Source of the DNA: Bradyrhizobium diazoefficiens USDA 110
GTDB lineage: Bacteria; Pseudomonadota; Alphaproteobacteria; Rhizobiales; Xanthobacteraceae
Assembly: GCF_000011365.1 (NCBI RefSeq)
Contig: NC_004463.1
Coordinates: forward strand, 1,908,001 to 1,972,000
Direction of reading: 5' to 3'
DNA: 64,000 nucleotides
Positions 47,237 through 56,620 of the stretch are shown piece by piece. Under the pieces are notes generated by a model that worked only from the letters and a program-made list of their open reading frames with translations, searched no databases and was not told the origin of the DNA. The position numbers were made by a program, and so were the translations under genes. How positions within the stretch are numbered: position 1 is the first letter of the stretch; each line of letters opens with the position of its first letter.

Positions 47237-49336
47237 TTAGCTTGCAGCTGTTAGGAGCCCTCCTGAGGAAGGCGCCTTTGGAAGCTTGACGGATCCGATC
47301 GGCCGGACCGTGAAGTCCGCGGCGAGATCTTGATAGGACAGAACAGGCAAGTCGATTCCGTTGCGCGTGAGAAAACCGCGCACGAAACGCCGGATATCCA
47401 TCGAACCGAGGACGACAGGCTGGCTCTTACTTTGCGCGATGGTCGCATGAATCTGACGAAATTGTGCAAGCAGCTTTTCGCTCTGCCATTCATCCAAGAC
47501 GAGATATGGGCCTACGGCGGTTTCCCGTACTGCGCCGCGGATGATTTCCTCGCTCTCACGCTCGATGATAAAGGCGACCACGACGCGATGGGCATTAGCA
47601 TACCGGAAGCAGATTTGGCGTTTTAAGGTAGCACGAACATACTCGGTGAGCAGGACGGCGTTTTGCTCGCGCTCGCTCCATTCTGCCAATGCCTCCAGAA
47701 GCAAGCGGGTATTGCGGATTGGAATGCCTTCATCGAGCAAGCGGCGCAGGACCTCGGCGATCCGAGGGACGGTGGCCGTACGCAGTACCTCCTTCACCAG
47801 ATCAGGGTATTCCTGCTCCATCCGAGCGAGCAATTGGCGGGTTTCCTGAATACCGACCAGGCGCTGTGCAAAGCGCGTCAATGTGGAATGGAGACGTAAG
47901 GCAAGAACTTCGCTTAGCCGATGATATCCGATTCCGGCGGCCTTGAGAGCCGCTGCATGCCGTTCTTCGATCCAGACCCGATTCGTTTCAGGGTCTTGTT
48001 GAAAGGGGATGCCGCTCAATTCGATGTTCGCGACATCGTCGTTGAGTGCCAAGTGCCCGGGATTGATCACATCACGCTCAACTGGCACACTATCGACATC
48101 GACCCTGAACTGCGACGAGGACAAGCTGTCGCCAATCTGGGCAGGGATCCGCGGAATGGTGATGCCAAGGTCCGCCGACACGAGCCTTGAAACACGCGAA
48201 ATGCTCTCTTCCAGCTCGTCTTTGTCGATCGAATCCGTCAGGTTTGGTGCAAGGAACAACGCGATCGGAAGCGCTTCCGCATGTGCGGCCTGCTTTTGGA
48301 CCGCTGCAGGAACCGGCGCCGATGCCGCGGCGCTAGCTCCTATTTTGGCGGCAGGCTTGTCGTCTTTGGGGCCGACCTTGACGTAGCTTGCGGCAGCGAA
48401 CAGGACGGCCAGCACGGCAAACGGGGGCAAAGGAAAGCCAGGAACGAGCCCCATGAATACCAAGACGCAAGCGGCTAGCCTAAGTGCCTCCGTACTTGCG
48501 GTAAGTTGGTGAACGATATCGGCGCCGAGTCTGAGTTTGGAGGGTCCGTTGACGCGCGTGACAATGGTCGCGGCGGTAATTGACAGCAGCAGCGCCGGAA
48601 TCTGCGAAATGAGCGCATCACCAATCGTCAAAAGAGTATATTGATGCAGCGCTTCATCGAGCGACATGCCCTTGGAGAGCAGGCCGATGCTTATTCCGCC
48701 AAGCATATTGATGCAGATCACGATCAGCCCGGCGATCGCGTCTCCCTTAACGAACTTCATGGCACCATCCATAGCGCCATGAAGCTGACTCTCTTGTTCC
48801 AAGGCGGCACGTCGGCGGCGTGCTTCGTGTTGATCGATGTGGCTGTTGCGTAGCTCCGCATCGATCGCCATCTGCTTGCCTGGTAGCGCGTCAAGCGTGA
48901 AGCGCGCAGACACCTCTGCGACGCGTTCGGCACCCTTGGCAAGAACCATGAATTGGACCATGGTCACGATCAAGAATATGACAATTCCGACCGCAATATT
49001 CCCTGAAATGACGAAGTCGCCGAAGGTGTGAATGATGCTGCCCGCGTCGCCTTCGGCGAGGATCAGCCGTGTTGTTGCAATCGTCAGCGCCAGCCGAAAT
49101 ACGGTGGAGATCAGGATGACGCCCGGCAAGGACGAGAAATCAAGCGGTGTGCTGAGATAGAGGGCAACCATCAGCAGCAATATGGCAAAGCCAAGATTGA
49201 AGCCGATCAGCATGTCGATCACGATGATTGGGATTGGCATGATCATCATGCCGATCGCTAGAAGCAGCATCAAGGCAACCATGAAATCCGGGTGGGCCGG
49301 AGCGCGCACGACAAAGCCGCGCAAGGTGTTGGCCAT
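47237..49336 (-). CDS. rhcV: Type III export gate protein RhcV (SctV)
   Basis: SctV (699 residues) forms the nonameric export gate in the inner membrane. The N-terminal half has several membrane helices (MVALMLLLAIGMMIMPIPII, then ILLLMVALYLSTPL) and the conserved FHIPEP-type block VFRLALTIATTRLILAEGD. KGDAIAGLIVICINMLGG marks the loop. The C-terminal half is the cytosolic ring domain. RBS AGGGATC precedes ATG 49336. It is intact and follows the small TPR gene by 9 bp. Confidence 0.96.
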   Translation of the reverse strand: MANTLRGFVVRAPAHPDFMVALMLLLAIGMMIMPIPIIVIDMLIGFNLGFAILLLMVALYLSTPLDFSSLPGVILISTVFRLALTIATTRLILAEGDAGSIIHTFGDFVISGNIAVGIVIFLIVTMVQFMVLAKGAERVAEVSARFTLDALPGKQMAIDAELRNSHIDQHEARRRRAALEQESQLHGAMDGAMKFVKGDAIAGLIVICINMLGGISIGLLSKGMSLDEALHQYTLLTIGDALISQIPALLLSITAATIVTRVNGPSKLRLGADIVHQLTASTEALRLAACVLVFMGLVPGFPLPPFAVLAVLFAAASYVKVGPKDDKPAAKIGASAAASAPVPAAVQKQAAHAEALPIALFLAPNLTDSIDKDELEESISRVSRLVSADLGITIPRIPAQIGDSLSSSQFRVDVDSVPVERDVINPGHLALNDDVANIELSGIPFQQDPETNRVWIEERHAAALKAAGIGYHRLSEVLALRLHSTLTRFAQRLVGIQETRQLLARMEQEYPDLVKEVLRTATVPRIAEVLRRLLDEGIPIRNTRLLLEALAEWSEREQNAVLLTEYVRATLKRQICFRYANAHRVVVAFIIERESEEIIRGAVRETAVGPYLVLDEWQSEKLLAQFRQIHATIAQSKSQPVVLGSMDIRRFVRGFLTRNGIDLPVLSYQDLAADFTVRPIGSVKLPKAPSSGGLLTAAS

Positions 49337-49345
49337 GATAGATCC

Positions 49346-49774
49346 CTATTGCTTTCGGATGAGGGCTGTACTCGCGCGCAATGACACATAGGTCTGGAAG
49401 ACCTCGCGAGCCTCGGCCATGCGGCCAGCGTGCCGTAGCGCGTGACTGCGCAACAGCGTCATCGGTATGCGAGAAGAGGGTTGCGTATCAAGTGCGTCCA
49501 GCCGGTCCAGCACATGGAGTGCTTCCTCGCCGAGGCCCTCGGCGATGAGCGTGTAGGCTAGAATGCGGAGTAGACCGACGTCGTTGGAATGCTCGCGAGC
49601 TGCAATTCGCAACAGAGCCAGGCTGTGTGCGCTCTGCCCGCACGCGAGATGGACATATGAGAGTGCGCAAAGCAGGTCGCGCTCTGGCCCGGAGATCGAC
49701 GGAATATCGCCGGATTTTGAGACTCCTGGAGCCAGGGGAACGGCGACGCGATGCAATCCATCAGGATCGGCCAT
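49346..49774 (-). CDS. TPR-like type III protein (Y4yS/SctY-like)
   Basis: A 142-residue helical protein with TPR-like repeats (DLLCALSYVHLACGQSAHSL; GLLRILAYTLIAEGLGEEAL; MTLLRSHALRHAGRMAEARE). ATG 49774 begins two bases after the stop of the upstream gene, which fixes the start better than the longer frame to 49855. In NGR234-type clusters a similar gene (y4yS) lies next to rhcV. A chaperone or pilotin-like role for the apparatus is inferred from fold and place. Confidence 0.75.
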   Translation of the reverse strand: MADPDGLHRVAVPLAPGVSKSGDIPSISGPERDLLCALSYVHLACGQSAHSLALLRIAAREHSNDVGLLRILAYTLIAEGLGEEALHVLDRLDALDTQPSSRIPMTLLRSHALRHAGRMAEAREVFQTYVSLRASTALIRKQ

Positions 49775-49776
49775 GG

Positions 49777-50313
49777 CTAACCCTTGATTAAGCTGTTTTG
49801 GTTTTGTCGGAGCATTAGTAACCGCTGCAGCTCCTGCTGCAGGATTGCCAAGCACTCTCGCGCCGTCTTGTCTTCCGGCGTCGCCTCCAATGTTCGCGTC
49901 AAGCGTTCCAGAAGAACACCATGCTTGTCAGCGCGCAGTACGTCGGGATGACGAAGGCGCGGAACTACGAAGGAGAGTAGTCCGCGGGACAGATTGGGAC
50001 CATAAAGCGAAGCCAATCTCGCGCGTGCATCTACCTCATTCGCTCCTGCTTCGCTTTCGAATAAAGTGACGCGTGAGATGGCGCCGACGGAATCGACCCC
50101 GAGCGCCGCTTCGCTCGCGCCATCAATTGGCAGATCATACGAAGCCGCATCCTGCCACGACGCCCGCTTCGTGCCGCTATCCGCATGGGCGCCTCCGACT
50201 TCGAGCTTATCACCTCGCGAAGGAGGCGAGCCGATGACTGGTGCGTGCTGGCCCGCATCTAACCCCTGCGATGAGTTGCCGGGCCCTACGGAGTTCTGAG
50301 GCAGCCTAGCCAT
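49777..50313 (-). CDS. Unknown type III operon protein
   Basis: A 178-residue protein I do not recognise. The N-terminal ~80 residues are polar and low in complexity (QNSVGPGNSSQGLDAGQHAP); the C-terminal part is helical and charged (LLERLTRTLEATPEDKTARE then LAILQQELQRLLMLRQN). AGGAGAAGG precedes ATG 50313. It is between sctD and the TPR-like gene in one operon. It could be a needle-length, gatekeeper or secreted regulatory protein; the sequence does not decide. Confidence 0.65.
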   Translation of the reverse strand: MARLPQNSVGPGNSSQGLDAGQHAPVIGSPPSRGDKLEVGGAHADSGTKRASWQDAASYDLPIDGASEAALGVDSVGAISRVTLFESEAGANEVDARARLASLYGPNLSRGLLSFVVPRLRHPDVLRADKHGVLLERLTRTLEATPEDKTARECLAILQQELQRLLMLRQNQNSLIKG

Positions 50314-50346
50314 AGCCTTCTCCTTCTCTTTTGCAGGGTAGAGACC

Positions 50347-51240
50347 TTAATAGGGCAAAGCGGCAGATCGGCCGTTGCGGCTGAGCAGAACTCGTCCATC
50401 CTCGATTCGATCAACGGTCCATCCATTACTTAAGAGCGCGCCGACGAAATACTTCTGCCCGGCAATAAGCAGATAAGGTTCGCTTCCGCGCCAGACGGCT
50501 TGGACAGCAATCGAAGACGGCATCTTTTCCTCTTTCACCGCGACAGCGTTCACAAGGGTCGGGGTACCATTGCTTTGACGATCGAACCATTGCTGGATTT
50601 CTTTCCATTTTGCGACGAGGTCCGGCGCAATCGTCCCTTCCGCGGTCACGACGCCGGGCCCGTGCCCGATCTTGACGTCAGGAAGGCCCTCTCGTTCGAT
50701 CTGTTGGCGCAGTGATGCGGCCATTTCATCAGCAGCTCTCGCGTCAAAATGATCGACGGTTGGTTTAGCGGCAATTTCGACCGCGTGCGATGATCCGGTG
50801 CTTGGCGCCACCGCCCTATCGCCGGGGGCAAAGATGATTGAGACGGTGCCGATCGCGACAGAGCTGAGCAAGATCAGGCTGAGTGCCACGATCGAGCGGC
50901 GAGATCGCTTGCTCGAAGCAATTGGTTGGAAATCCTCTGCCGACCAGCGGATGGACATCGCGCCGGCATGAATGATCGCGGGAAGCGGCACTCTGACGCG
51001 CTCACCTGTTGCAATGCTAGCGTGACGGTCAATGCTGATTCTGGCAGCGAGCGCTTCGAGCTCGATCGAATCGCGCTGCGGGATGACGCGAAGATGATGC
51101 GGTTCGAGCCCTTGTTCAACGAAGATCATGTCCGCATCGAGGCCGCTGCCCACAATGCTCTCGCCGCCCGCCGTCTTTCCTTTGAGCCCGGTATAGACCC
51201 CCGAAAGCACCTCGAACTCAAGCGAAACAGAGTCGTTCAC
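50347..51240 (-). CDS. Type III inner-membrane ring protein SctD-like
   Basis: A 297-residue SctD-type protein. The N-terminal ~110 residues look like an FHA domain (EFEVLSGVYTGLKGKTAGG). A single membrane helix (IVALSLILLSSVAIGTVSII) follows at about 118-137, then periplasmic ring-building domains (GPGVVTAEGTIAPDLVAKWK). GTG 51240 has GGGGGA upstream. It would form the outer inner-membrane ring around RhcJ. NGR234 y4yQ is the likely counterpart. Confidence 0.82.
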   Translation of the reverse strand: MNDSVSLEFEVLSGVYTGLKGKTAGGESIVGSGLDADMIFVEQGLEPHHLRVIPQRDSIELEALAARISIDRHASIATGERVRVPLPAIIHAGAMSIRWSAEDFQPIASSKRSRRSIVALSLILLSSVAIGTVSIIFAPGDRAVAPSTGSSHAVEIAAKPTVDHFDARAADEMAASLRQQIEREGLPDVKIGHGPGVVTAEGTIAPDLVAKWKEIQQWFDRQSNGTPTLVNAVAVKEEKMPSSIAVQAVWRGSEPYLLIAGQKYFVGALLSNGWTVDRIEDGRVLLSRNGRSAALPY

Positions 51241-51356
51241 GATAATCCCCCGAATAACGAGAGAAGCCGTACGGCGGTGCCGTACGGCTCATCCAGACTT
51301 CGTCATTCACAGCGCGGCGACGGTAGCAACTGCGGTGAGCCACCCGTCTTGCAGAA

Positions 51357-51548
51357 TTACTGGACGCGCTCGTCGGCGACCTTCTTCTCGGACGAGAGTT
51401 CGGTCGTAATTCTGCGCATTGCCACGGCCTGGGCCTGAACCTTCTGGCTCACACGCTCGAATTCAGCCATCTGGTTCTGGAAGCCGCTATCGCCGGTCTG
51501 CTGGGCACCAGCAGCGCCGCCATTTCCGCCAACATTGTCAACCGCCAT
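51357..51548 (-). CDS. nopA: Type III needle/pilus protein NopA
   Basis: A 63-residue small hydrophilic protein: a Gly-rich start (AVDNVGGNGGAAGAQQTGDS) and a helical C-terminal half (FERVSQKVQAQAVAMRRITT). Size, composition and position after nopC and before sctD match NopA, the pilus/needle subunit. AAAGG precedes ATG 51548. I base this on order and size; no enzyme motif applies. Confidence 0.72.
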   Translation of the reverse strand: MAVDNVGGNGGAAGAQQTGDSGFQNQMAEFERVSQKVQAQAVAMRRITTELSSEKKVADERVQ

Positions 51549-51590
51549 GTCTATTTGCCTTTCTTTTGGGATAACGCTGGTTCTGATTTG

Positions 51591-51899
51591 TTACGAGGTG
51601 CGGGCCGGCGAGACGATCGCAGGAATGGAAAGGAACATGGGCGTACCGCCGAGCGTGCTGAGCCCGAGGTTCAGCTCCGGGCTCTTGCAGGCAGTCTCGT
51701 GCTTGGATTGCACCTCGGTCTTTTCGCCGGCGTCTTTGTGGTCTTCGGCCTTATCATGGTGACCCTCGTCGGGCACCAAGGTGTGGACCACCTTGTCAAA
51801 GACCTTGTCCACGGTCCCGCCCAGTGCCGAACCAATTGCCGCTCCGGCCGGGCCGCCTAGGTAACCGCCGGCGGCGCTTCCAATCATTTCTCCGATCAT
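51591..51899 (-). CDS. nopC: Type III secreted protein NopC
   Basis: A 102-residue protein with a Gly/Ala-rich start (GEMIGSAAGGYLGGPAGAAI) and a charged His/Glu/Asp/Lys middle. It is the first gene after the tts box at 51961 and is followed by nopA, the order known for nopC. AGGAGA lies 7 bases before ATG 51899. NopC is secreted and has been treated as an effector with no known enzymatic motif. Confidence 0.7.
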   Translation of the reverse strand: MIGEMIGSAAGGYLGGPAGAAIGSALGGTVDKVFDKVVHTLVPDEGHHDKAEDHKDAGEKTEVQSKHETACKSPELNLGLSTLGGTPMFLSIPAIVSPARTS

Positions 51900-51960
51900 T
51901 GCGTTCTCCTATGTTCGTCTTGTTGCGCAGACGACTGTTCGCCTAGCTTCAGCGGCCTCA

Positions 51961-51995
51961 TGCTAGGGGCGCTAGCTTTCGAAAAGCTGACGAGC
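51961..51995 (-). promoter_or_regulatory. tts box of the nopC-nopA-rhcV operon
   Basis: On the minus strand CGTCAGCTTTTCGAAAGCTA is a full match to the tts-box core, with the GCCCCTAGCAT tail. It lies about 60 bp before nopC. TtsI would activate the operon here. Confidence 0.9.
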
Positions 51996-52555
51996 CTCAC
52001 GTTGAGGCGAGTGATATTTTGCGGCAGGCTTGCATCTGCTCGCAATCATCGGATCGCCCTGTCGCTCCCAGCGGCGCCCTATAGCCGGCTTGGATGAAGG
52101 CGAGTTGAGCCGTGCTTAGCTGCGCGTTCAGGAATGATTTGACTTGGCGGAACCTTCGCAGGCGCGTGGCTTGCAGGGTGGAGCACGGAAGCGGGATAAG
52201 GTCATCGAGCCGTGCGGATCTCAGCCCTCGCTTGTCCCGTTTGGCTAAGATGGCGGCTTGCGAAAGCTCACCTTTCGCGAAGTCTTGATGTTTGGGAAAA
52301 TGCAGCGAGAGTTCAAGCTGTTGATCGCTCCTCGCAGATGATGTGCAGTTCCGGCGGGAGCGCTGATTGCGGTGAGGATGAGATGATTGGCTGATAACCG
52401 GCAACGTCGTGTCATTTGCCTGAAGACATGGGAGCACCGCTGGTACCAGACGAATCTTGCCAGGAGGGAATATTAAATCTTGCGATACGTTCAGCGAAGG
52501 ATGCGTTTCGGACATCCGATCGATGCCAAAGTGCGTGCGGCTTGGCTCGCTGATC
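51996..52555. other. Intergenic stretch between divergent tts boxes
   Basis: About 560 bp between the nopC and nopE control regions. A minus-strand frame (51997-52557) spans it but overlaps both tts boxes and has no recognisable product, so I leave it out. Confidence 0.45.
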
Positions 52556-52595
52556 ATCGTCAGCTTTTCGACAGGTGTTCGGGCTACCGTATCTG
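52556..52595 (+). promoter_or_regulatory. tts box of nopE
   Basis: ATCGTCAGCTTTTCGACAGG matches the tts-box core; it lies about 215 bp before the nopE start with no gene between. Confidence 0.85.
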
Positions 52596-52807
52596 TGAGT
52601 TGAATGCGCGTGATGTGCTCGTGCGGTTACGGTGATGGGGCGAGAGAGGATCTCCATAGGCTGCCGGTTCTGGCAAGGGAATTAGTCGTTCGTTCGGATG
52701 AGCTGATCAGGCGCTCTCATGCAGATCTGAAGCGGCGGATCTTGGGTGACTATGCGCGTAACGCTCACAGTTTTACAGATGTCGTCTATGCAACAGGAGT
52801 GAACTAA

Positions 52808-54262
52808 ATGCAGTATCTTCCCGTGGCCGGCCTGCCAGTGGTGGGTGCGCCCGACTCGATGAACGGAGTGGCGCCGGAGGGCGCTGTTGTCACTCCCACC
52901 TTCAACGCCATGTTGGGGCAATATGCCCCGGCGAGCTACCAGTACTTGCCGGTAGCCTCACCAGCCCTCGTCGGTACGGCCGTTGGGAGTGTCGTTCCGG
53001 TCGTCGTGGCGCCAGCCGTCGTTACGACGCAGGCGTACATGATGGCGCCTCCTCCTTCCACCATGCTGATGAGCCAGCTGAATCAGAATGCCGAGCCTCC
53101 TGTGGATCCGGTGTGGACGCATGAGGTCAAGGATGGCAAGGCCACGATCAACCTTGGGGACAAGTATACGATTACGGCCAATGAGAAGGATGGCACGTGG
53201 ACAGTCCGCAACAACCAGACCGGCCATGTCACGGTCATTCATGGCGACCCGCACGTTGATGCCGACGGAGACGGCAAGGATGACTTCGATTTCAAGAAGG
53301 ATATGACGTTTCAGCTCGACGACGGCACGAAGATTACTGTGAATAATGTCGACTACGGCAATGGCCAGGCCATCTCTTCAAAGCTTACGATTACGAACGG
53401 CCACAACGCGATCGTTGTCGAGGGGCTCGGCGACGACAAGGATGGCAAAAACAATCTGAGGGTGACGCAGTCCAACGCTGGGATGACCCTTGACGAGTTG
53501 ACGTCTGATGGTGCCCAAACGATCCATGAGAGTGGACAGGGATGGGTCGATGGCGCCGGACGCGCCGTGAATCAGGCGAGTATCGACGACGGCGAGCAAG
53601 GGCGTGGGCCGGGCAACTACCAGTATGCAAGCGGAGCGCCCACCTCTACGGCGCCCGTCTTCTTCGTTCCTCCTCCGCCGCCGCCTCTTGCGATGGTGCC
53701 TGTTGCGGCTGCCCAGGTGCCCACGCAGTCTTCTCAGCCGGCGCCAGTGTGGTCACATGAGGTCAGGGACGGCAAGGCTGAGATCAAGCTTGGTGATAAG
53801 TATTCGATCTTGGTCGACGAAAATGACGGAACAGTGCTCATTCGTAACAGTCAAACAGGCAAGATCACCTCGATTAAAGGCGATCCCCACGTCGATGCCG
53901 ACGGTGACGGCAAGGTCGACTTTGACTTCAAGAAGAACATGACTTTCCAGCTCGACGACGGCACGAAGATTACTGTCGACACCGTTGATATCGGCAAGGG
54001 CAAAACGATGGCCTCGAAGCTGACCATTACTAACGGCGACAATGCCATGGTCGTCGAAGGGCTTGGAGACCGCTTTGACGGTAAGAACAATCTCAAGGTG
54101 ACGCAGTCGAATGCGGGCCGTACGCTTGATCAATTGACTTCGGACGGAGCCCAGACGATTTATGAACAACCAGGCTCGGGCTGGGTTGACCGGTCTGGAC
54201 GCCAGGTGAACCAGGAAATCATCGACAGCAATGAGAATCCAGGCACAACGTCCGATGCTTGA
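52808..54262 (+). CDS. nopE: Type III effector NopE with two self-cleaving MIIA domains
   Basis: NopE (484 residues) is a type III effector with two metal-ion-inducible autocleavage (MIIA/DUF1521) domains. Each has a GDPHVD site followed by DADGDGK: the first Asp-Pro bond is at residues 147/148, the second at 359/360. The DxDGDG loops are the likely calcium ligands. The two domains (about 98-260 and 312-470) are near repeats and are joined by a Pro-rich linker (FFVPPPPPPLAMVP). There is no Sec signal. The known family cleaves itself in Ca2+ after delivery. Both sites look intact. Confidence 0.92.
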   Translation: MQYLPVAGLPVVGAPDSMNGVAPEGAVVTPTFNAMLGQYAPASYQYLPVASPALVGTAVGSVVPVVVAPAVVTTQAYMMAPPPSTMLMSQLNQNAEPPVDPVWTHEVKDGKATINLGDKYTITANEKDGTWTVRNNQTGHVTVIHGDPHVDADGDGKDDFDFKKDMTFQLDDGTKITVNNVDYGNGQAISSKLTITNGHNAIVVEGLGDDKDGKNNLRVTQSNAGMTLDELTSDGAQTIHESGQGWVDGAGRAVNQASIDDGEQGRGPGNYQYASGAPTSTAPVFFVPPPPPPLAMVPVAAAQVPTQSSQPAPVWSHEVRDGKAEIKLGDKYSILVDENDGTVLIRNSQTGKITSIKGDPHVDADGDGKVDFDFKKNMTFQLDDGTKITVDTVDIGKGKTMASKLTITNGDNAMVVEGLGDRFDGKNNLKVTQSNAGRTLDQLTSDGAQTIYEQPGSGWVDRSGRQVNQEIIDSNENPGTTSDA

Positions 54263-54323
54263 GTTGGCCTGAGGTCTGGCTGGTACTGCGAAGCGGTTCC
54301 AGCTTATGGGATAAGTCACTGAA

Positions 54324-54346
54324 GTGGGCGCTAGCGCCCGCTTTTC
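54324..54346 (+). terminator. Rho-independent terminator after nopE
   Basis: The palindrome GGGCGCTAGCGCCC (54326-54339) forms a strong stem followed by GCTTTTC. It lies 62 bp after the nopE stop. Confidence 0.7.
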
Positions 54347-54373
54347 GTGTTCAGTGAGGAGATGAAGATACTA

Positions 54374-55491
54374 GTACCCACTTTTCTTGGAACGTGAGTC
54401 GTGATTCAAGGTCGGGATGATACCCGAAGCAAGAGAAGTCCACCTTTCGAGGAAAGATCGCAAGGTGCTTGAGGCGTGCTGTCGCTCACCGGTGACGTTG
54501 CAGCGCGATTTGAAGCGGGCGCGGATAGTTCTGTTGGCGGCGGATGGGCGCAGCACCCGGTCGATCGCCAAGGAAGTTGGGGTCCAGCCGCGGATTGTCA
54601 GCCTTTGGCGGCATCGCTATGCCGACCATGGCCTTGAAGGGCTGCAAGACAAGCCGCGGCCTGGCAAGCAGCCGATCTATACGAAGACGACCGACAAGCG
54701 GATTCTGAAGCTGCTGGATAAGCCGCCACCGCAAGGGTTTGCGCGCTGGACCGGCCCCCTTCTGGCCGAGGCGCTGGGCGATGTCGATGTCCAATATGTC
54801 TGGCGGTTCCTGCGCAGCCACAAGATTGACCTGGTGGCTCGCAAGTCCTGGTGCGAGAGCAACGACCCGAACTTTACGGCCAAAGCCGCCGATGTTGTCG
54901 GCCTCTATGTCGCGCCGCCGGCGAAGGCCATTGTGCTGTGCGTGGACGAGAAGCCCTCGATCCAGGCTTTGGAGCGAGCGCAGGGTTATCTGAAGTTGCC
55001 CAGTGGCCGCGCCTTGACCGGCCAAAGCCACGATTACAAGCGGCATGGCACCACAACATTGTTTGCGGCGCTCGAAGTCGCCACCGGAAAGATCATCGCG
55101 ACCCATTCAAAACGCCGGCGCCGCGTCGAGTTTCTCGATTTCATGAACAGCGTCACCGCGGCTTTTCCGAACCGCAAGCTTCACGTCATCCTCGACAACC
55201 TCAACACCCATAAAAAGAACGAGGACTGGCTCAAGGCCCACCCCAACGTGCAATTTCATTTCACGCCGACAAGTGCGCCATGGCTCAATCAGGTCGAAGT
55301 ATGGTTTTCCATCTTGCAGGGGCAGTCGCTCAGCGGCACCTCCTTCACGAGCCTCAAGCAGCTTCAGGAACACATCGATGCCTACGTCAACGCATACAAC
55401 GACAGAGCCGAGCCCTTCGTCTGGACCAAGAAAAAGGTCCGTCAACGCCGTTTCAAAGGCCGCCGTATCACTCAGCTCTGATTCCGGGTAC
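54374..55491 (+). mobile_element. IS630-family insertion sequence
   Basis: About 1118 bp around one transposase gene. The ends read GTACCC (54374) and GGGTAC (to 55491), each flanked by TA, the IS630 target. Beyond six bases the two ends differ, so the exact terminal repeats are uncertain. It sits between the nopE terminator and the next small genes. Confidence 0.75.
54417..55481 (+). CDS. IS630-family transposase
   Basis: A 354-residue single-frame IS630 transposase. The N terminus has a helix-turn-helix (STRSIAKEVGVQPRIVSLWR). The DDE residues are in IVLCVDEKPSIQAL, HVILDNLNTHKKNEDW and SAPWLNQVEVWFS. ATG 54417 is the start of the long frame. It appears intact. Confidence 0.95.
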   Translation: MIPEAREVHLSRKDRKVLEACCRSPVTLQRDLKRARIVLLAADGRSTRSIAKEVGVQPRIVSLWRHRYADHGLEGLQDKPRPGKQPIYTKTTDKRILKLLDKPPPQGFARWTGPLLAEALGDVDVQYVWRFLRSHKIDLVARKSWCESNDPNFTAKAADVVGLYVAPPAKAIVLCVDEKPSIQALERAQGYLKLPSGRALTGQSHDYKRHGTTTLFAALEVATGKIIATHSKRRRRVEFLDFMNSVTAAFPNRKLHVILDNLNTHKKNEDWLKAHPNVQFHFTPTSAPWLNQVEVWFSILQGQSLSGTSFTSLKQLQEHIDAYVNAYNDRAEPFVWTKKKVRQRRFKGRRITQL

Positions 55492-55499
55492 TAGGTGCG

Positions 55500-56051
55500 G
55501 CGGCCTCGATGAGGATCTTAGCTCTTAGCGTGATAGGGGCAGTCTGAGCTTTGGCGCCAATTCGTAGCGACAAATACGCCATAACTCAGGATCAGGCAGC
55601 AGCAACATGCCTCGATGCTGAGGGGTAGCGGTCCCCGGAGTTCTGCAGATATGGGCGCAGCGAGCGCCAAGTCTGCCTATGTTCCGGAAAATCTCGGAGG
55701 ATCTCTCTAGCGCACGATCTCGCGGGCGGCTGCAGAACCAATCGAGGATAATAGATGACGAAGTTCATCGGCGGGGAGCGCTCGGGCTCGCTTAGAACGT
55801 CTGGTGCCCTGGCTAAAGAGCGCTCCTGATGAACCCTCATCGAAGAATATGTGACACGGCGGCATGAGCAAGTCGCTGCGGCGTCTTCCGAAAGTTGCGA
55901 GGTCCTGCAGAACGGCCGCACCGCCTGCCTGGAGGATCACCTAAGACGGTCTAGCGGCTGCTGTTGCCAAGTCCGCCTGCTTCACCCGATCGTTTTCGGT
56001 TCGGCTTGCCGTCCGTCAGGTCCTCCCTGTGCGCGTCTGATAATCCGGCCT
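55500..56051. other. Intergenic stretch right of the IS630 element
   Basis: About 550 bp with no supported gene, repeat or regulatory site that I can see. Confidence 0.4.
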
Positions 56052-56255
56052 TCAGCCATCATCTAGCTCGCTCATAGCGTCATCCATGTCTGACTGGGTA
56101 TCGCTTATGACCTGGGTAGCGACGGCAACCAGAGCTTTTTCGAAGGCCCGCTGCAACAATGCTGCGTGCGAGTTGTCGCCGCCGTTCGCGGCGTTATCGG
56201 TGTTTGTGCCAGCGTCTGGCGCCGTTGCTGCGATATCGGCTGCGCCTGTGTCCAT
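56052..56255 (-). CDS. Small tts-box-linked protein, candidate secreted
   Basis: A 67-residue acidic protein: an Asp/Ala/Asn-rich start (DTGAADIAATAPDAGTNTDN) and one amphipathic helix (HAALLQRAFEKALVAVATQV) with an acidic tail. The frame runs to 56327, but that part overlaps the tts box, so ATG 56255 is the best start; the ribosome site is weak. Size and helix resemble small type III apparatus or secreted proteins (rod, needle). Function is not known. Confidence 0.55.
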   Translation of the reverse strand: MDTGAADIAATAPDAGTNTDNAANGGDNSHAALLQRAFEKALVAVATQVISDTQSDMDDAMSELDDG

Positions 56256-56300
56256 GTCATAAAACTCAGATAGCGGCGGTGCCGCGAGATGACCTATTCC

Positions 56301-56340
56301 TTTCGTGCTAGCAGGGGCAGCTTGCAAGAAGCTGACGAAG
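56301..56340 (-). promoter_or_regulatory. tts box before the 67-residue gene
   Basis: On the minus strand CGTCAGCTTCTTGCAAGCTG fits the tts-box core, followed by CCCCTGCTAGCA, the same tail as at the nopC box. Confidence 0.75.
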
Positions 56341-56620
56341 AGTGAGGCCGGATTGATGCCGCGATTCGTGCCCCGAGTGATCTCAGGTGGTCCGGTGTTT
56401 GGAGGTTTGTGCGAAGAACTGTGCTGGTTCTAACAACCGGTATGTTGAAGGTATTTAGGGGGGCCGGTCATACCCAGACTATCCTGATCCGCAACGCGCT
56501 TACCTTCATCTCGACGACATGGATCGCCTCGCGGTCCTTTCTGGCGGAGCTTCAGAAGACCCAGGTTGGGGCGGTCCCGCCTGCAATGGCCGGGCATGCG
56601 AGGGGCCGGCGTGCGGCGGC

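Noticed and set aside
51997..52557. Minus-strand frame of 186 codons between nopC and nopE
   Set aside because: It covers the tts box region and has no ribosome site or known domain.
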